A program made the position numbers and the translations under genes. Below, piece by piece: positions 36,301 through 48,959 of a DNA stretch of 64,000 nt. How positions within the stretch are numbered: the first letter of the stretch is position 1; the number at the start of each line of letters is the position of its first letter. Source of the stretch: Casuarius casuarius (Eukaryota > Chordata > Aves > Casuariiformes > Casuariidae); assembly GCA_003342895.1 (NCBI GenBank), contig PTFA01000050.1, positions 4,569,723-4,633,722 on the forward strand, given 5' to 3'. A model generated the notes under the pieces. It did not search any database. It saw only the letters and a program-made list of their open reading frames with translations, and was not told the DNA's origin.

Positions 36301-38077
36301 TGAATGCAGCCATGGTCTAGGGGTTGTTGCTGTCCTTTACTGGATGCCAGTGTGGAATAAGAGAGTGATTTAAATCTAGTTCGAAGCAAATTAACAAAAC
36401 ACAGCTACATTTGGCAATAATGAATGCATATTGAATTTTGCATATTGCAAGTAGCCTCTTAGGTCCTAGTGAGGAAATATTTTGACAGCTGTAAGTAGTG
36501 GTTGTCATGAAAGAAGAGTTCTCATTGTCTCTTGCTCTTCACGTACCCTTGCCCGATACTCAGGTTGTAGCTGTACTTGCTTCAATTCCTTTTGTGTCTC
36601 CTTTTGCTATTTTGAGTCTGTCTGTCTCCGTCTGACAGTCTGTTGCCTTTTTTGGTTTTTGTTTCACTCTGTGATACGTTACTCAATGTGGTCTGACTGA
36701 ATCTGATTTGAAACTGCTGGCAGATGAAGGAAACAGTGGAAAGGAGCAGAAATANAATTTTAATTTAATGTTTCTCCTGTTGACAAGTTGTGACAGAAAT
36801 GGGTCTCCTGTGTGTGGATCTCCACAGAGAGGTCCCATGACCTGCCCCCCAGTATGTTACAAGAGTTTGTGGAAGGACTAGAAGAAAACAATGCTCTGCT
36901 GGTAGAAATCTAGAATGGGGTTCTTGAGGCGATGCCTCATTCTTCTTGGTGAGAAATAATATCCCTTCTGAAATGAAACAAAGCTTGCTTCTCAGTAATA
37001 ATTTACGTGGCAGGGATTTTATTTTTTAAACGATTAGTGGTACAGTGAATACTGCCACTTGGTGAACATGCAAGTAAAGGTGCTTAGACTCAAGAGTCAT
37101 TGATTTATGATTAAAAAGAAATTAGTAATTTCTCTTTGTTTCCTGCTTGGGCCTTAATTCTTTTCCTATTTATGGGATAACCAAAAATACAAAGAAAATA
37201 CTGACAGATTATTTTTAGTAACTGAAATGAAGGAATTTAGGTCCTGCATAGCACTCTTTCTCTGTTCACTTCAATTCAAACAGTGAATGAATTTGATTTG
37301 GAGGGGAAAAAACAGACAGGAAACGGGGAGAAACGAGCAAACGGTACCTGTCTTGTCCTTTGCTTTGTTTCAGTGTACTTGCTCTTTGCGTTTACCACAA
37401 AACCAAGTATTTGGATGGTTTCCATCNGTAGTCCCTCTATAACATTTCAAGACAACTATCCTATAAACAAACCTGCCTCCTGTTGGGTTAGGTCTTGTTG
37501 CACTGATGTCAGAAAGGCAGCCCTCGCTTCTATGGGTTTCCCTATCTGCTGAATGATCAGAGGCTATTGAACAATGTTCATAAAGATCCCACTTGGAACT
37601 GCTGATTATAAAGGCCATGGTGGTACCATGGACGGTTCAAATCTTGAATCTGGATTTATGGAGCAAATTTGCTAGGAAAATGTTTTGTAACGGTTGTAAA
37701 ACATAGGTGTTTCTCTTTCATGTTGGAACCAATGCTTTCTCTTCTCCCAAAGAGTAATTATCTCTGGATGGATCAGTCACTATATGAACAGAATATGAAC
37801 TTTTTGACTGTGTGAAATGCCTTGTAAATTAAGTATGTGCCTTAATACTTGTTGGTATATATCTGTATTTATTGATTGCTTGAAATAAGGTAGTATGATA
37901 GGCTGAGGAGATGCTAAGAAGAGAGATGTCCAAGATTTTATCTCAACTATATAAAGGCAACTCCACAAGTACAGGTCTTAGTAATCTCATTTAATATTTG
38001 TTTTAAAAAAACTACTTTGGGGTGAGNTAAAGTACTGTGAAAACAGGAAAACTAAACCTCAATGAAGATTTTTACAG

Positions 38078-38179
38078 CTGAGTGCACTAAAGCTGTGTCA
38101 TGAAGTAGTGGCCAAGCTTCCAGAACTGGAGCTGTGCCCTTACAAGTTCCTTATTCAAGAGCACCCCTGCATGTACTAA
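38078..38179 (+). CDS. Candidate terminal exon or fossil coding sequence
   Basis: After an acceptor-like TTTTTACAG, 33 open codons run to TAA at 38,177 (LSALKLCHEVVAKLPELEL and onward). Codon choice looks unusually coding-like (AAG, CTG, GTG, GAG, TTC), in contrast to chance frames nearby. The opposite strand is also open for 71 codons over 38,087-38,302, which weakens the case. It could be a decayed retrocopy. No family is recognised. Confidence 0.15.
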   Translation: MSALKLCHEVVAKLPELELCPYKFLIQEHPCMY

Positions 38180-41100
38180 AACAGTTGCTGGTACTTTCAT
38201 GTACTCGGTCCATCCACTGTGTGAGCAGTTCCTGGTTTCTGTCATTGGTGAGTCAGGCAAGGCTAAGGTTTCACCCCTGTGAAAACCATACCTGCAAAAC
38301 ACTTGGTAAGTGTTAATACTGTTTTATTGTTGCTTGGACTGTTTGCATACAAGTGTAGCACATGGTTTTATTAGTTATGAATACTTCCGAATGCTAGGAT
38401 TTACCATCACCAAATCAGAATTAGCATGTGTTTACAACATTGCATTCTAATTTAACTATGTGTATTCCAGGTGAAATTTATTTAACACAATTGGGCTCTG
38501 ATTAGTTCAAAAGTGAAGCTACACCCCCTCCAATCAATTCATGTTTGAACACCTGCCTACACATTTTACTCTTGGAGCGGCAAATAATACTTTCCTGTAG
38601 AATCTTATTAATCATACTGATGCTAGGAGAATGGTTTAACATGCCTAGACATTGTATTTCATGTGTATTACTTCATTTTATGAGATTTTCATTGGTAGGA
38701 CAGTGTCCTTTAATAGTGTTTTTACAGTATTACGTTCCAGTGATATTTACTGTCACTGATATTTGTTGATAGCCTGGAACAACAAGAAAACCCCTGTTTT
38801 GTTCTACATCCTTTGTAGGTGAAGAAGAATGATTCCGATACTTGAGCTAGACCCTTGCTATGTAATCTCATGCTTTGTTTAATGGTAACTAGTGATTTAT
38901 TTGCTTTCTTTGTAAGACTGAATCACAAGGAGAAAGTTTCCTTCATTGACTAATTTTTTACCTACCATGTTCTTAGACTAAAAGTTCAGGTTAGAGGATG
39001 GATACTGCTAGTCTTCTAACTCAGCAACTTTGATGCAGATCTTGTGTAGCTGAACATCAACTTTAGTGGTCTCTAGCAAGAGTTTCTCTGAGTAGATGAA
39101 AATAATTTGGCAAAATTCATGTCTGACATGGCTTTCACTGTGAAAAATTGATGCAGGGCATTTGGCATGAAGTTATGCTTTGTAAACATTTGTGGTTGTT
39201 CAGCTAACTCCCATTTTCACCAGTATTTCCTGGTTTTTGAGGAAGTAATCTAAGCCAAATGAAAGAGGTGTGTTTATTCAAAGTGAATCCCCTCCCCCCT
39301 TTTTTTTTTGCTACGCTTGTCAACATTTCCGTTACTGTACTGTATTATTTTCAGCAGATTGATATTCTGTTTGAAAAGTCTTTGCTATGAAACTTCATTT
39401 AATTTCTACCAACATAACTTACTCTGTTTTTTGTGGTTCCTAAATTTGTACCCTTTGCCAGAACATGTGAGTTCTTCTAACTAGCAGAACCTTAGTGATG
39501 TGATCTTTGTGCAGGAAGGGAATTTTTCAGATGCTGTGGGCCTAAAAGTCTAGGTCTATAGCATATGTGTAGGAGAAGAATTGGCTTTGGCCGTACATAA
39601 ACAAAAGGGAGGAGCATCTGTCAAAACTAACTCTTCAGAAGGAAAATTAACTTAAATAAGCATTACAGTGCCTGGCTTTTATTTACACAGGTCTCAGAAT
39701 TATGGCTGTAATGGCAGTTTAAATTAATCTTAAAAGGATAAGTAATATTGGAGTGATGGGTGATGTGCTGGAGGAGAGCAGAAACTTTTGTTCTTTTTTT
39801 TTTCTAACATCCAAGAAACCTCTGGACTTGCAGTTAAACATACAAAAGAAAAAATATATGCAACAGTGCATGGAATTATTATTCACTGCGTAGGATATAC
39901 AAATTGCAGCACTTGTTATGTTCAGCTGATAAAAGCATAAGTTGTGAACATTTCATTAGAGGGAGAATATATCCCTTTTTCCCAAAATGCCATGTCTTTT
40001 CAACTGATCTCAATGCAAAGAACATAATGGTGGGAATACAAATGGTCTCGGCTCCAGTGCCTGCATGCATGGAAACACACATGCATGAGCGTACACACAT
40101 TTTTGTGTTACTTGCTCATCATAAATAGGATACAAAGAAAATAATCCATCAGATACGGCTGCTGATTACTGTTCAGTCTGTTTGCCAAAATCACACTGCA
40201 CTAGATCTCCTGTCTGAAGTCAGATTAAAGGTATTAATAACAAGCACAACTTGATTGCAGAGGATTTGTAGCAAGCAGCTTTGGAATAAATGGTATCAAG
40301 GGTACTGCCTATAACAAACTGTGGATGTGCTGTGAATTCTAATATACAGCTCAGATAGAAAAATGGTTGAAATTCTCCTGAAGTGGACACGCTCCCACAC
40401 AGATGCAGGCTTGTAGCATCCAATCAATGTACGAGGCAGTGCATAAATATACCATTCTTCTGCTTAAAAGGTTTGCTATATTACAAACAGTAAAGGTTGT
40501 CAGATGTAGTACCATGAGGTTTCGCTATCAAAATAGTTCATTTTAATCTTAATTGTGTGACTGCCAGCCTTTACAGAGATATAGTATTAAAGTGTTCTTG
40601 AAAAGTACCCAATAATCTAATGAGATTAGCTCCTGTTTGGGCAATGCTGACATTAATATGTTAAAATTCTAAAGAATATTCATAGTCTTTTGATCTATAG
40701 TGCTCCAGCTTGCTCAGCTACAATGTGATAAAGGTTACTGGGATGCCTCTTTTACAAAATCAGATAGATTATAGAATAATCAGGTTAGCACATGTACATT
40801 TTGAGAATAAAGTAGTTACAGGGGATCACTGGTGTGGGTTAAAAGATTATAGGAGACATGCCAGTTAGCAGTTTGAAATAAATGTGATACATGCTTTGTC
40901 AGAAGGAATGACAACAGATTTTGTTTAGAGTGCTTTAACATGAGGTGACCTTTACTTTGACACAAGTTTTAGTACAGTCTGAGTGGAATAAGCTTATTGT
41001 GNGTTAGAGGAAGTTTAGTACTTAAATCCTAGGTCAAAATCTTACTCCTGTTAACCTCATTCTGTGCACATTGCATTCATATCTGACTAAAAAAATTAAC

Positions 41101-41737
41101 CATGGCGATTCTTGTTATAACTGTTGCAAATGCAAGGTTTGTCTTTACAAACAAAGAAACAAGTGAAAATACAACTCACTCCTCTCTGCGCTAAGCTATT
41201 TTTCNATATCACTCTGCTGGCTATTAGACTACTACTGTGGTGATGGGAAGAAACATAACCTGTAAGTACTTGGAAAGAATCAAAAGGTGTCTTCCAGCAT
41301 GGTCCTACCAGTGCTACAAACTAGCTGCTTAAGTAGCATTTACTTACACTGCTCCAGACTAGTTTTCAGTATTTTTGAGTATTATGTGAATGAAATTCAC
41401 AAGCTAGCAGTGACTGAAAAGGTGTTGGAATATTATAAATGTTTTTGAACTAAATTAAATTCTTCATGAAAATTATCTACTTGTTGAAAGTTGAGCCTGA
41501 AACTTGAAGTATTTCTGTTCAGATATCCATGAATTTGAATTTTTTTGTCTCTACCTATCTCCTCCTCTGCTGCATCTCCAGTGTTCTGGCAGGTGAGGCC
41601 TCTCGTAATATTCTGGTGCATCTTCACTACTGATTGATGCTTTAACCACTGAAGAGGCTGCCCCTTTACAACAGAGATAACTGAAGTTACAAGAGTCGAG
41701 CTGTCATATCCTCAAGGAGTTAATAAGCGTGAAACTG

Positions 41738-41948
41738 ATGAAGCTTTCACTGTGAGGGTGGTCAATCTCTGGGACAGGTTGCCTGTAGAGTTTGCGATGT
41801 CTCTGTGCTTGGAAATACTCAAAGCTCAAACAGACAAAGTGCTGAGCCACCTGATCTTCTAGTTGGCCCTCCTGTGGGTGGCTAACTCTTGGGAAGGACC
41901 CTCCAGAACACATCTAGTCCAAACCCCATTTCATGAATTCTGTGATCA
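41738..41948 (+). mobile_element. CR1 LINE 3' fragment
   Basis: The segment follows the CR1 3' region in order: TTTCACTGTGAGGGTGGTCA, GGGACAGGTTGCC, a GGAAATACTCAAAGC block, GACAAAGTGCTGAGCCACCT, GATCTTCTAGTTGGCCCT, then CATCTAGTCCAAACCCC and an ATTCTGTGATC end. It is 5'-truncated, as most CR1 copies are, and clearly diverged. It lies in the plus orientation. Confidence 0.85.
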
Positions 41949-43030
41949 AAAACTTCACCAAGACCAGTATAATACTGCAGCTGTGATAAAGCTGATGATC
42001 CCAGTAATGACAGGACAGGTAGGTAAAATTCATTCAGAAGAGCTGACTGTTGTGTTCTTCTGATTCCAATAGCAGTTCATCATGAAGAGCAGAGAGTGCT
42101 TGTATTCTTATGTAGTATGTCTGCATGGAGCCGTAAAATTAGTTCTGTAAAAAATATGACAGAAGAATGAACACAGATGTAAATCTTCTTTATTATTAGA
42201 AATACCTGTGCCACAGCCGTTGATGGTATTTGTGTCTAAGGTCTGCTTACAGAACACTTTCTTTTAACAGAAATGGCTGTGAGTAAACTGCAAAATGAAC
42301 TTTTATAAATTTGTTGGTATAGAGAATGACTTAAAGAAGTAATTCTCTTTCCACAGTGAAAAGCTTAAAAATAAGGAGTTAATCTTTTGCTATTGACTTT
42401 CAAAAACCAATGAATGGCTTGATCAAAAAATAAATCTTCAATTCCTCTTGCTTACTGCTGTTATTTGGAAAAAAATAGAACTAGACATTTTGATATGCAG
42501 TTTTCTTATTGCNGAACACTTCAGTTTGATGTGAAATTACTGTTTATTCTAACTTGAATGCAAAGGGGTTTTTCAAAACAATTCAGAGAGAATTTACTGT
42601 TCATTTAAGATCAATATTGAAGAATAGAAAATACGGAGTGTTTTGTGAATTAAAGATGAAGTGACATAAATGGGAAAAATAGCCAGTTTAGATTTATACC
42701 ATCTTTTATACTTAATCACAATATTTAGTTGAACTTCGGTCATGGAGAGGTTGATTCTGCATCTTAATCATGGCTGGAGGACTAGAATACATCTAGAACT
42801 AAACAGGACCTTTCATCATGCAGCAGAAGTATATTTAACGGCAAACTTCTAGTCTGTGGGTAGAGTGTACCCTTTATGTAGATTCTAAGAATTTAGAAAC
42901 AATTTTGAACCCCTTTACTTACAAGGAGGAGTACCGTAGCCATTGAATATGCCCAAGGAAGATGCTGTGGAGGATACAAAATCTGGGCCTTGTTAATCAT
43001 TATTTCTTTTCTACCTTGTGTTGTTTTCAG

Positions 43031-43093
43031 CATCGCATAATAGAGAGAGGGAGGAAGGAAGAGGAAGAGAGAGAGAGAGAAGTTTTTAAAATG
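43031..43093 (+). CDS. Candidate 63-base exon, phase 0
   Basis: An acceptor with a good pyrimidine tract (CTTGTGTTGTTTTCAG) and donor ATG|GTATGT enclose 63 bases, open only in phase 0. They read HRIIERGRKEEEE then REREVFKM. The highly charged Glu/Arg peptide would form a helix or coiled coil. However, its core is a GA-rich simple repeat (43,043-43,080), which by itself yields Glu/Arg codons, so the open frame is weak evidence. No adjacent exon is known. Confidence 0.2.
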
Positions 43094-45324
43094 GTATGTA
43101 TTTTTGCTGTTCTTTCCCACCCTTATAGGTATTTATGCTTTTTATGCGCTTTCTGTGTTGTAGAGGGAGAAGTATGACATGGATCTGAGAGGGAGGTAAG
43201 GCCTAAAGTTCTCATGTGTCAGTTCCCCTTGATACTCAGTTCCTGGTGAGAAAGAGTAAGAAATGCATGCGAAGGAATGGGAATGATGCATTCTGTCACT
43301 GCAGTTTTTAAAGAATGCCTTTTAAAAAATCAAGTCATGTTACATGTTATGAGCCCATTCTTGAAAATTGCACATTTCTAAAACGTGCACTGAGGTGTCA
43401 GTATCTGAAAATCTTGGCCCACAGTTCTTTAAATCATGGCGATCTCTCCAACTTCAGAATCTATTCAGAGGCTAAAAATTTAGACTACTAGTTACTGAAA
43501 TTACTTTTGGGCCCTGTTTTCTGCTGTCTTTTGAAGAAAAAATAGGCTCTGACCTTTTCCTGTTATTGCTGGTCTTAAACCTTATTGTATTTCTCTTCCA
43601 TCTGGGTGGTGGACTATATGAAGTGCTNTGATATGAGTTAATAACCAAAACTATTCACATAATATTTGTTTGACATTGTAGTACAAGAGGGAGAAAAATC
43701 CTTTGTAGTCCTATTGAATCCACAGGGGNGTTTTTATTACATGTTTTTTTTAACTTGGTCACCTTTGCATGTATTTGCATTTTTATTGTGAAAAACAACA
43801 TTACCTAATTGGTTAAATCCTTTTTAATACAGCTTAACAAATAACACGCATCTTTCATTATTTTGGTGTTTCATTTGTTGGGATAGTTTGTTTTCAAAGA
43901 TGGAACATTATTGGACTTCCAAAGTGTTTTGAAAGTATTTTCCTTGTAATTAGTCAATAATGAATAATAGACATGGAATACAGATAGATTCCTGTTATCT
44001 CAAGGTTGCTTTATCACAGTTGAGCCAACTGATTAGAAGTGAACTTGGTACTTGATATTTGTAGACTGACCAGAAGCAAGAACCAAAAAAACCCTTTAAT
44101 TTTTGTTAGTAAGAATTACATTTAAAAAAATTGCCAATTTATTTTTAATCCATTTTTGCAGAAAAAAAAAGTTAAAGAAGATTGACTAATACTAGGAAAA
44201 CGGAAAAAAAAATAGTTTCTTACTTTGTGTTTGACTGATAGTTTTAACTTTAAAATAATGAAATTTTCCAAAATTAGTCTCTCTGCTAAATAGCAGCTGC
44301 TGTTTTATGCAAGCTATTTCTGTCTTCATTTTCTTATAAACATGAACATAACTTGTGCTTGTTTTGTGTGNATTCGTGTGGGCATTGTATTTTAGAAACT
44401 TATTCTCATGTCTGAGGGCTTGCTTACTTTNGGTGAATAGTTGTTTAAAAGATTTTAAAGTGAACGGCAAAAACTATTTCTGTAAGTTTAATTCATTATG
44501 CTTCAAATTTTAACTCTTCATATTTTACGAGCCAGGTTTGAATAGGAACTCAGAAAAATATCCCCTCAGTCATGATAAGAAATAAAAGACACTTCCTTCT
44601 AGTCCGAGTGTAACATTATTATTAATGTTTTTAAATGTATAAGTGCTAATGTAAAAGGTGAATTAGACTATTAAGCTGAATGGACTTAGGCAGATCGGTG
44701 TTTCTGAAAATCTTAGCCTTAATGTAGTAGCATGTTGCACTTTTTTCAATTTCAGATGTGATTTCTGGGGACAAATACATGAGAACAGAAACCTCTCTCT
44801 TGTTTCTTTGATGCTTCTCACACCTGTCAAAAAGGAGGTGACCTCTTAGGAAAGGCAAAGATTCACAGTACACTGAATATAGTCAAGTGCTGGTGACAAC
44901 TCTCTCACTCTTAGCATTACATGCATTACATAAATTCTTGCCTGAAGAGAGGAACTCATTATCTCTGTAAGTGTTGAGTCCAGCCTGACTGTATTAATTA
45001 GCTTCCATGGCAGGTCAGCAGATTTTAGGAAATGCACAAAGTGGAACATACCTTATTATTTATTTGAACCTTATTCTGTCCTGTCTTTGTGTAACTGNTG
45101 AGCATTTCCATTTTTCAAGTCCTCAAAATATAATACTTCTTTTGGCTTTGAGACATATGCTNCATAGCCATTGTTTTTTGGCCATCCGTCCGTCCACCTC
45201 AGTCCATCTCAGAATCTGATAAAACACACAATTCACAATTCACTAAATCAGCATGACTGTTAGAAAGGAGCATGTTTAAAAGCAGGCCTGTGAAATTCAT
45301 AGTGAACAAAAGCCTCATTCTGTA

Positions 45325-45515
45325 GCGTGTCACACCAGTGTAATCCCAAAGTCTCGGGTGGAATAACAGTGAAGAATTATGTGCTTTTATTAAAATTTAG
45401 CAATAGATGCCATTGTTCTACTAAAGTTCTGTTTCTTCTCATCGTCTTTACTTTTAGTGGCATATCCAGTGTGTGGAGCCTTCACTAAAGCCACTGGGAC
45501 TTGCGCGTATGGAGT
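45325..45515. repeat. Two pieces of the old dispersed repeat
   Basis: TCACACCAGTGTAATCCCAA (about 45,328) and TTCACTAAAGCCACTGGGAC (about 45,480) correspond to adjacent parts of the motif family noted at 7.95 kb, separated here by about 130 bases. They may be one decayed element with an insertion or two separate pieces. Confidence 0.3.
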
Positions 45516-48200
45516 AGATGCTCCAGAGAGACGCATACTGTGTCTCAGATAATTTTGCCTCATTGATGTTAAAATTTGGTGTCATGAAAAGAAAACCTCC
45601 CCCAAAACACAGACCAGAAAATCCCTTCTGAGTGTTATTTATTCACAGATACCTAATTAGCTTGTTGAAAACTGTGACGCAAATGACACAGACTTCTGAT
45701 TAGAACTCCTTATGTGAATTTTGCCCTCATGTAACACATGGGTGGTGAAAGAATACTGGTTTGTACACAAGGCTGGAGCTTGGCCCAGTGTGAATTAAAT
45801 GGAAATCAATTGTCAATGATGGTAGAAGGTACCCTGGTTATGGATCACTGAACTGCCTCTAATTAACTTAGGAGACTGACAGGTTCTGGATAAAACAGCT
45901 GCCTCACTGAGCTAGCAGCANGAATTAAAATTCAGTTCTGTAGCTTCTGTTTGGAAGGTTAAAAGACAGCTTTAGGCACTTAAGCAATACCTGTTGTTAT
46001 TTTTGTTCNTCTATATTGTCTTTGGTCTGCACAAATTTCAAATTGTTTTCAATTTCTAGACAGTTCTGGCTTTAAAGGCTGTTGCTGTGCAATTATAGCC
46101 TAGAAGATGTGAAATGAGTTGCTCTGCCATTGACTTAGATCCAGGCAGGAAGAACAATATTAAATTAAATACTTTACTGTAAAACAATGTAAGAGCAACA
46201 CAAATGTACTTTGGTGTTTATAAATTGCTATATATGCTGCAAATAGGAGTGTGCAGTCAGTCTCTCAGTGTATGTTGGGGACAGCTGTTGGGTGTCCACC
46301 CAGTCAGTCCTTGTAGTGGGCATCTGTCCATAAGGATAGTGAGGACTTTTTGAGTATTTCTGGAAATTTGCATAAATAATATTGGTTTATCGACATCAGA
46401 AAACCGCAGGCTTCCTGAGGAAAAGAACAGCATGTTGAGGACTTCCAGGGATCTGAGAAAATCATTAGAATTTAGGGCAAATTTGCTCTAATCTCTTCTG
46501 GATAGTAATACAATACCTTTCTTTTGATTTAGAAGTGAAGATGATCTTAAGCATAAGTGAGNCATCTGAAAAACAGAGTACTTGTATGTGATTAAATGCT
46601 CCTTTGGTTTAGTTGCCTATCTAAACTACTGGTAATTGAGAACGTGTATATCGAAAATAGGTACAAAATTTAAAGTATAATCCTGACTCAGTAGAACACC
46701 AGGAACTTCGAGTACCCTGAGGCTGAGGGGAAAGGCATTGCGAGGTTTGACACATGCTGCCTGTGACACTTCTAAGAAGGGAGAAATTCNATCTGCTGTG
46801 AAGTTTCGTAAGCAATTGCTTTGATTTGGCTCCTACCTGGCTGGTGTGCAGGCTTTGTTTGGGAGGGGGTCACTGTATTGCATCAGATACTTGGATGTGT
46901 CAAGCCCGAAAGCAAACTAACCTTTCTCTGAGAGCCAGGTATGGAACACTCCAAATTGTCTGAAACTGGTCCCAAAGTTGTATCACTGTTGCTTTATAAA
47001 ATAATAGGATACTATTTTAATAAAAAGGTTTGAAGTGTTGATGAATAAAATGTCAGTCTTACTGTGAGTACAAGTAACACCTACAATACTGTTAGAAATG
47101 CATAATAAAATATTGGACAGGTGCACAATTTATAACTTTTTAATATTAAAAAAGTGAAATACATATTTTATACCTGATAGTTAAAAATAGAGAACAGATT
47201 TAAAATAAAAAAAGCACAAACCTGGATTTTTAATTACCTGGTGGTAATTAAACACTTTTCAATATACCATTCTCTTTTTTAATGAGGCAAAGCTTTCTTA
47301 ATTATTATCCATCTTTTAAACAGTTAGTTTATGGATGCGTGATGGATGTGGGAACATAACAGTTTCAATGTTCTTCAGTTCTTTAAATGGCTATTCCTTG
47401 AAAACATCCAAAGTAACCNTAGGTTAAGATGAAGCTTACAGTTGTTTTAACTTTTCCAAATGTCAAAGAATTTTAAAATCTTATGAAACATTCACATGAC
47501 CACTGGGTAAGTGGACTAGGGGTTTCTTTTTTTATTAGGGAAAAAGAATGCAAGTATATGTGCTTAATCCTCATTTCAGTTTGTTTAATTGTTGTNGTTC
47601 CCTCAGCATGAATACTGGCACTAAATTGGATGCATGTGGAAATACGCTATACAGCAGTCTAGTATGACATGGTAATGGAGCTATGTTTTTGGTAGACATG
47701 AATTAGTGATGGTTTTATGCTTCATTTTATGCCAGTAAGCAAACAAGTCATTTATTTATTTTTATAATTGGTCTGCTTCTGCCCTTGAACATTTTTGAGC
47801 CTTAAGGAGTGAAAAGTAAATGCAGAAGGAGGGATGAAGACCCAGGGAGTTAAGGGTAACCCAACAATCTGATATAAAAATTTAATGAGCTTTCTTTTGA
47901 CACCATAATTTGTCTGAGCAAATTTCTCTAGTGAGCAAGGCCAGAAGTCATACGTAGATGAGTTTTTCTTGTTACTTGGGCTTGCCAGACTGCTGCAGCT
48001 GCAGGGAATATTAGGGTGATGAAATGATATTGCACATAATGGGGTTAACAAAGACTGCAAGTTATTTCCTTCAGGGAAGTGTATTATGTACTTTTTTTTT
48101 TAAGAGAGCTTACACTGAAAGTCAGAAGTTCAAGTCTATGTTTAAAATACTGTAAAATCTGTTTAAGTGGGGTTTGTGGCAGCATATCACAAATAGCAAG

Positions 48201-48214
48201 TAGCTAATTAGCTA
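48201..48214. promoter_or_regulatory. Perfect palindrome with TAATTA core
   Basis: TAGCTAATTAGCTA is a perfect 14-base palindrome centred on TAATTA, the paired core bound by many homeodomain dimers. Flanking sequence (CACAAATAGC left, GCTATTGTG right) extends the symmetry with one bulged base. Regulatory function is inferred only. Confidence 0.35.
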
Positions 48215-48748
48215 TTGTGATCTCCTTGTGATTGGTTGTATTGGAGTTTTTATACTCCTTACTTCAGAAACTCTGTAACACTTTTTATGAGCAGGCTTGT
48301 AGTTTCCTTTATAAATATTTATTGTAGCTCACATCTAATCAGAATGATTGAAAAATAAACTATAGGACTTGTCTCTAGACCTTTACATACCTTTACAATA
48401 TAGTATTTTAAAAAGACAATGCCCAGAATCTGTTATTTAGATATGTGAAAAAATTCTGAAAACACTGATTTGAGTGTTTAGATGAATGAATAGTAGCANA
48501 AAAACCTGTGATGTATTTACTCAGAAAAGGAAAACTTTACTTTGAGGAGAAACTTGGTGTAGTTATAGGTTGCGCCCCAACTGTTGAGTTTTTTTATTTT
48601 GTATTTATCAGTGAGAATGGCCCTTATAAGAATGGTAGCTTGCTTTTGTGAAATATTTGTAAAGTGTATCCCGATTGCTCCACTCTTTGTAGTTGTTGAA
48701 TTAGCCACTTAATAATCTTTTCTTTTTTCTTTTTTTCTGACTAAGCAG

Positions 48749-48833
48749 AAATGTCCTTGCAGACGAGATCAGCACTGAACTGCTGCAAGCTTTCATGCAT
48801 GCAGCAAGCGTTTCTACTTACTTACCTGAATAG
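48749..48833 (+). CDS. Candidate terminal coding exon
   Basis: An excellent acceptor (long TC tract, CTGAC branch-like motif, TAAGCAG) precedes one base that would finish a split codon. Then 27 codons, NVLADEISTELLQAFMHAA then SVSTYLPE, lead to TAG at 48,831. The peptide has mixed, protein-like composition with an acidic amphipathic start. A polyadenylation signal AATAAA lies at 49,650-49,655, giving a possible 3' untranslated region of about 0.8 kb. The other open frame here starts at an ATG at 48,751 and is less protein-like. The incoming phase does not fit the segment at 43,031. I do not recognise the protein. Confidence 0.3.
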
Positions 48834-48959
48834 CTTCTACTTGGTGTACCAAGGAGATCGTCATGAAGTTTTGTTTTCAAGCCCCAACAAAGATTCGTTC
48901 CTTGAGTTGGATCTTTTTTCCAGCGTTAAAATGACTATTTAAAAAAGTATATTAAATGT

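Larger units (their letters stand above)
33900..41735. other. Long AT-rich non-coding stretch
   Basis: No gene is supported. The first 0.4 kb may be the decayed upstream part of the CR1 copy. Overlapping minus-strand frames at 34,678-35,135 have no recognisable domain. A 13-base tandem duplication lies at 35,888-35,913, an old repeat motif at 36,270-36,300, and a T-rich/C-rich run at 39,290-39,309. One exon-like segment at 38,078 is listed separately. Confidence 0.45.
41950..48740. other. AT-rich non-coding stretch
   Basis: No recognised gene apart from the exon-like segment at 43,031. Old dispersed-repeat motifs occur at 45,325-45,355 (CACACCAGTGTAATCCCAAA), 45,478-45,515 (CCTTCACTAAAGCCACTGGG) and 46,115-46,150 (GCTCTGCCATTGACTTAGAT). 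A GTCC-type simple piece is at 45,185-45,197. The minus frame at 47,752-48,060 shows no domain. A T-rich run lies at 48,091-48,101. Confidence 0.45.
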
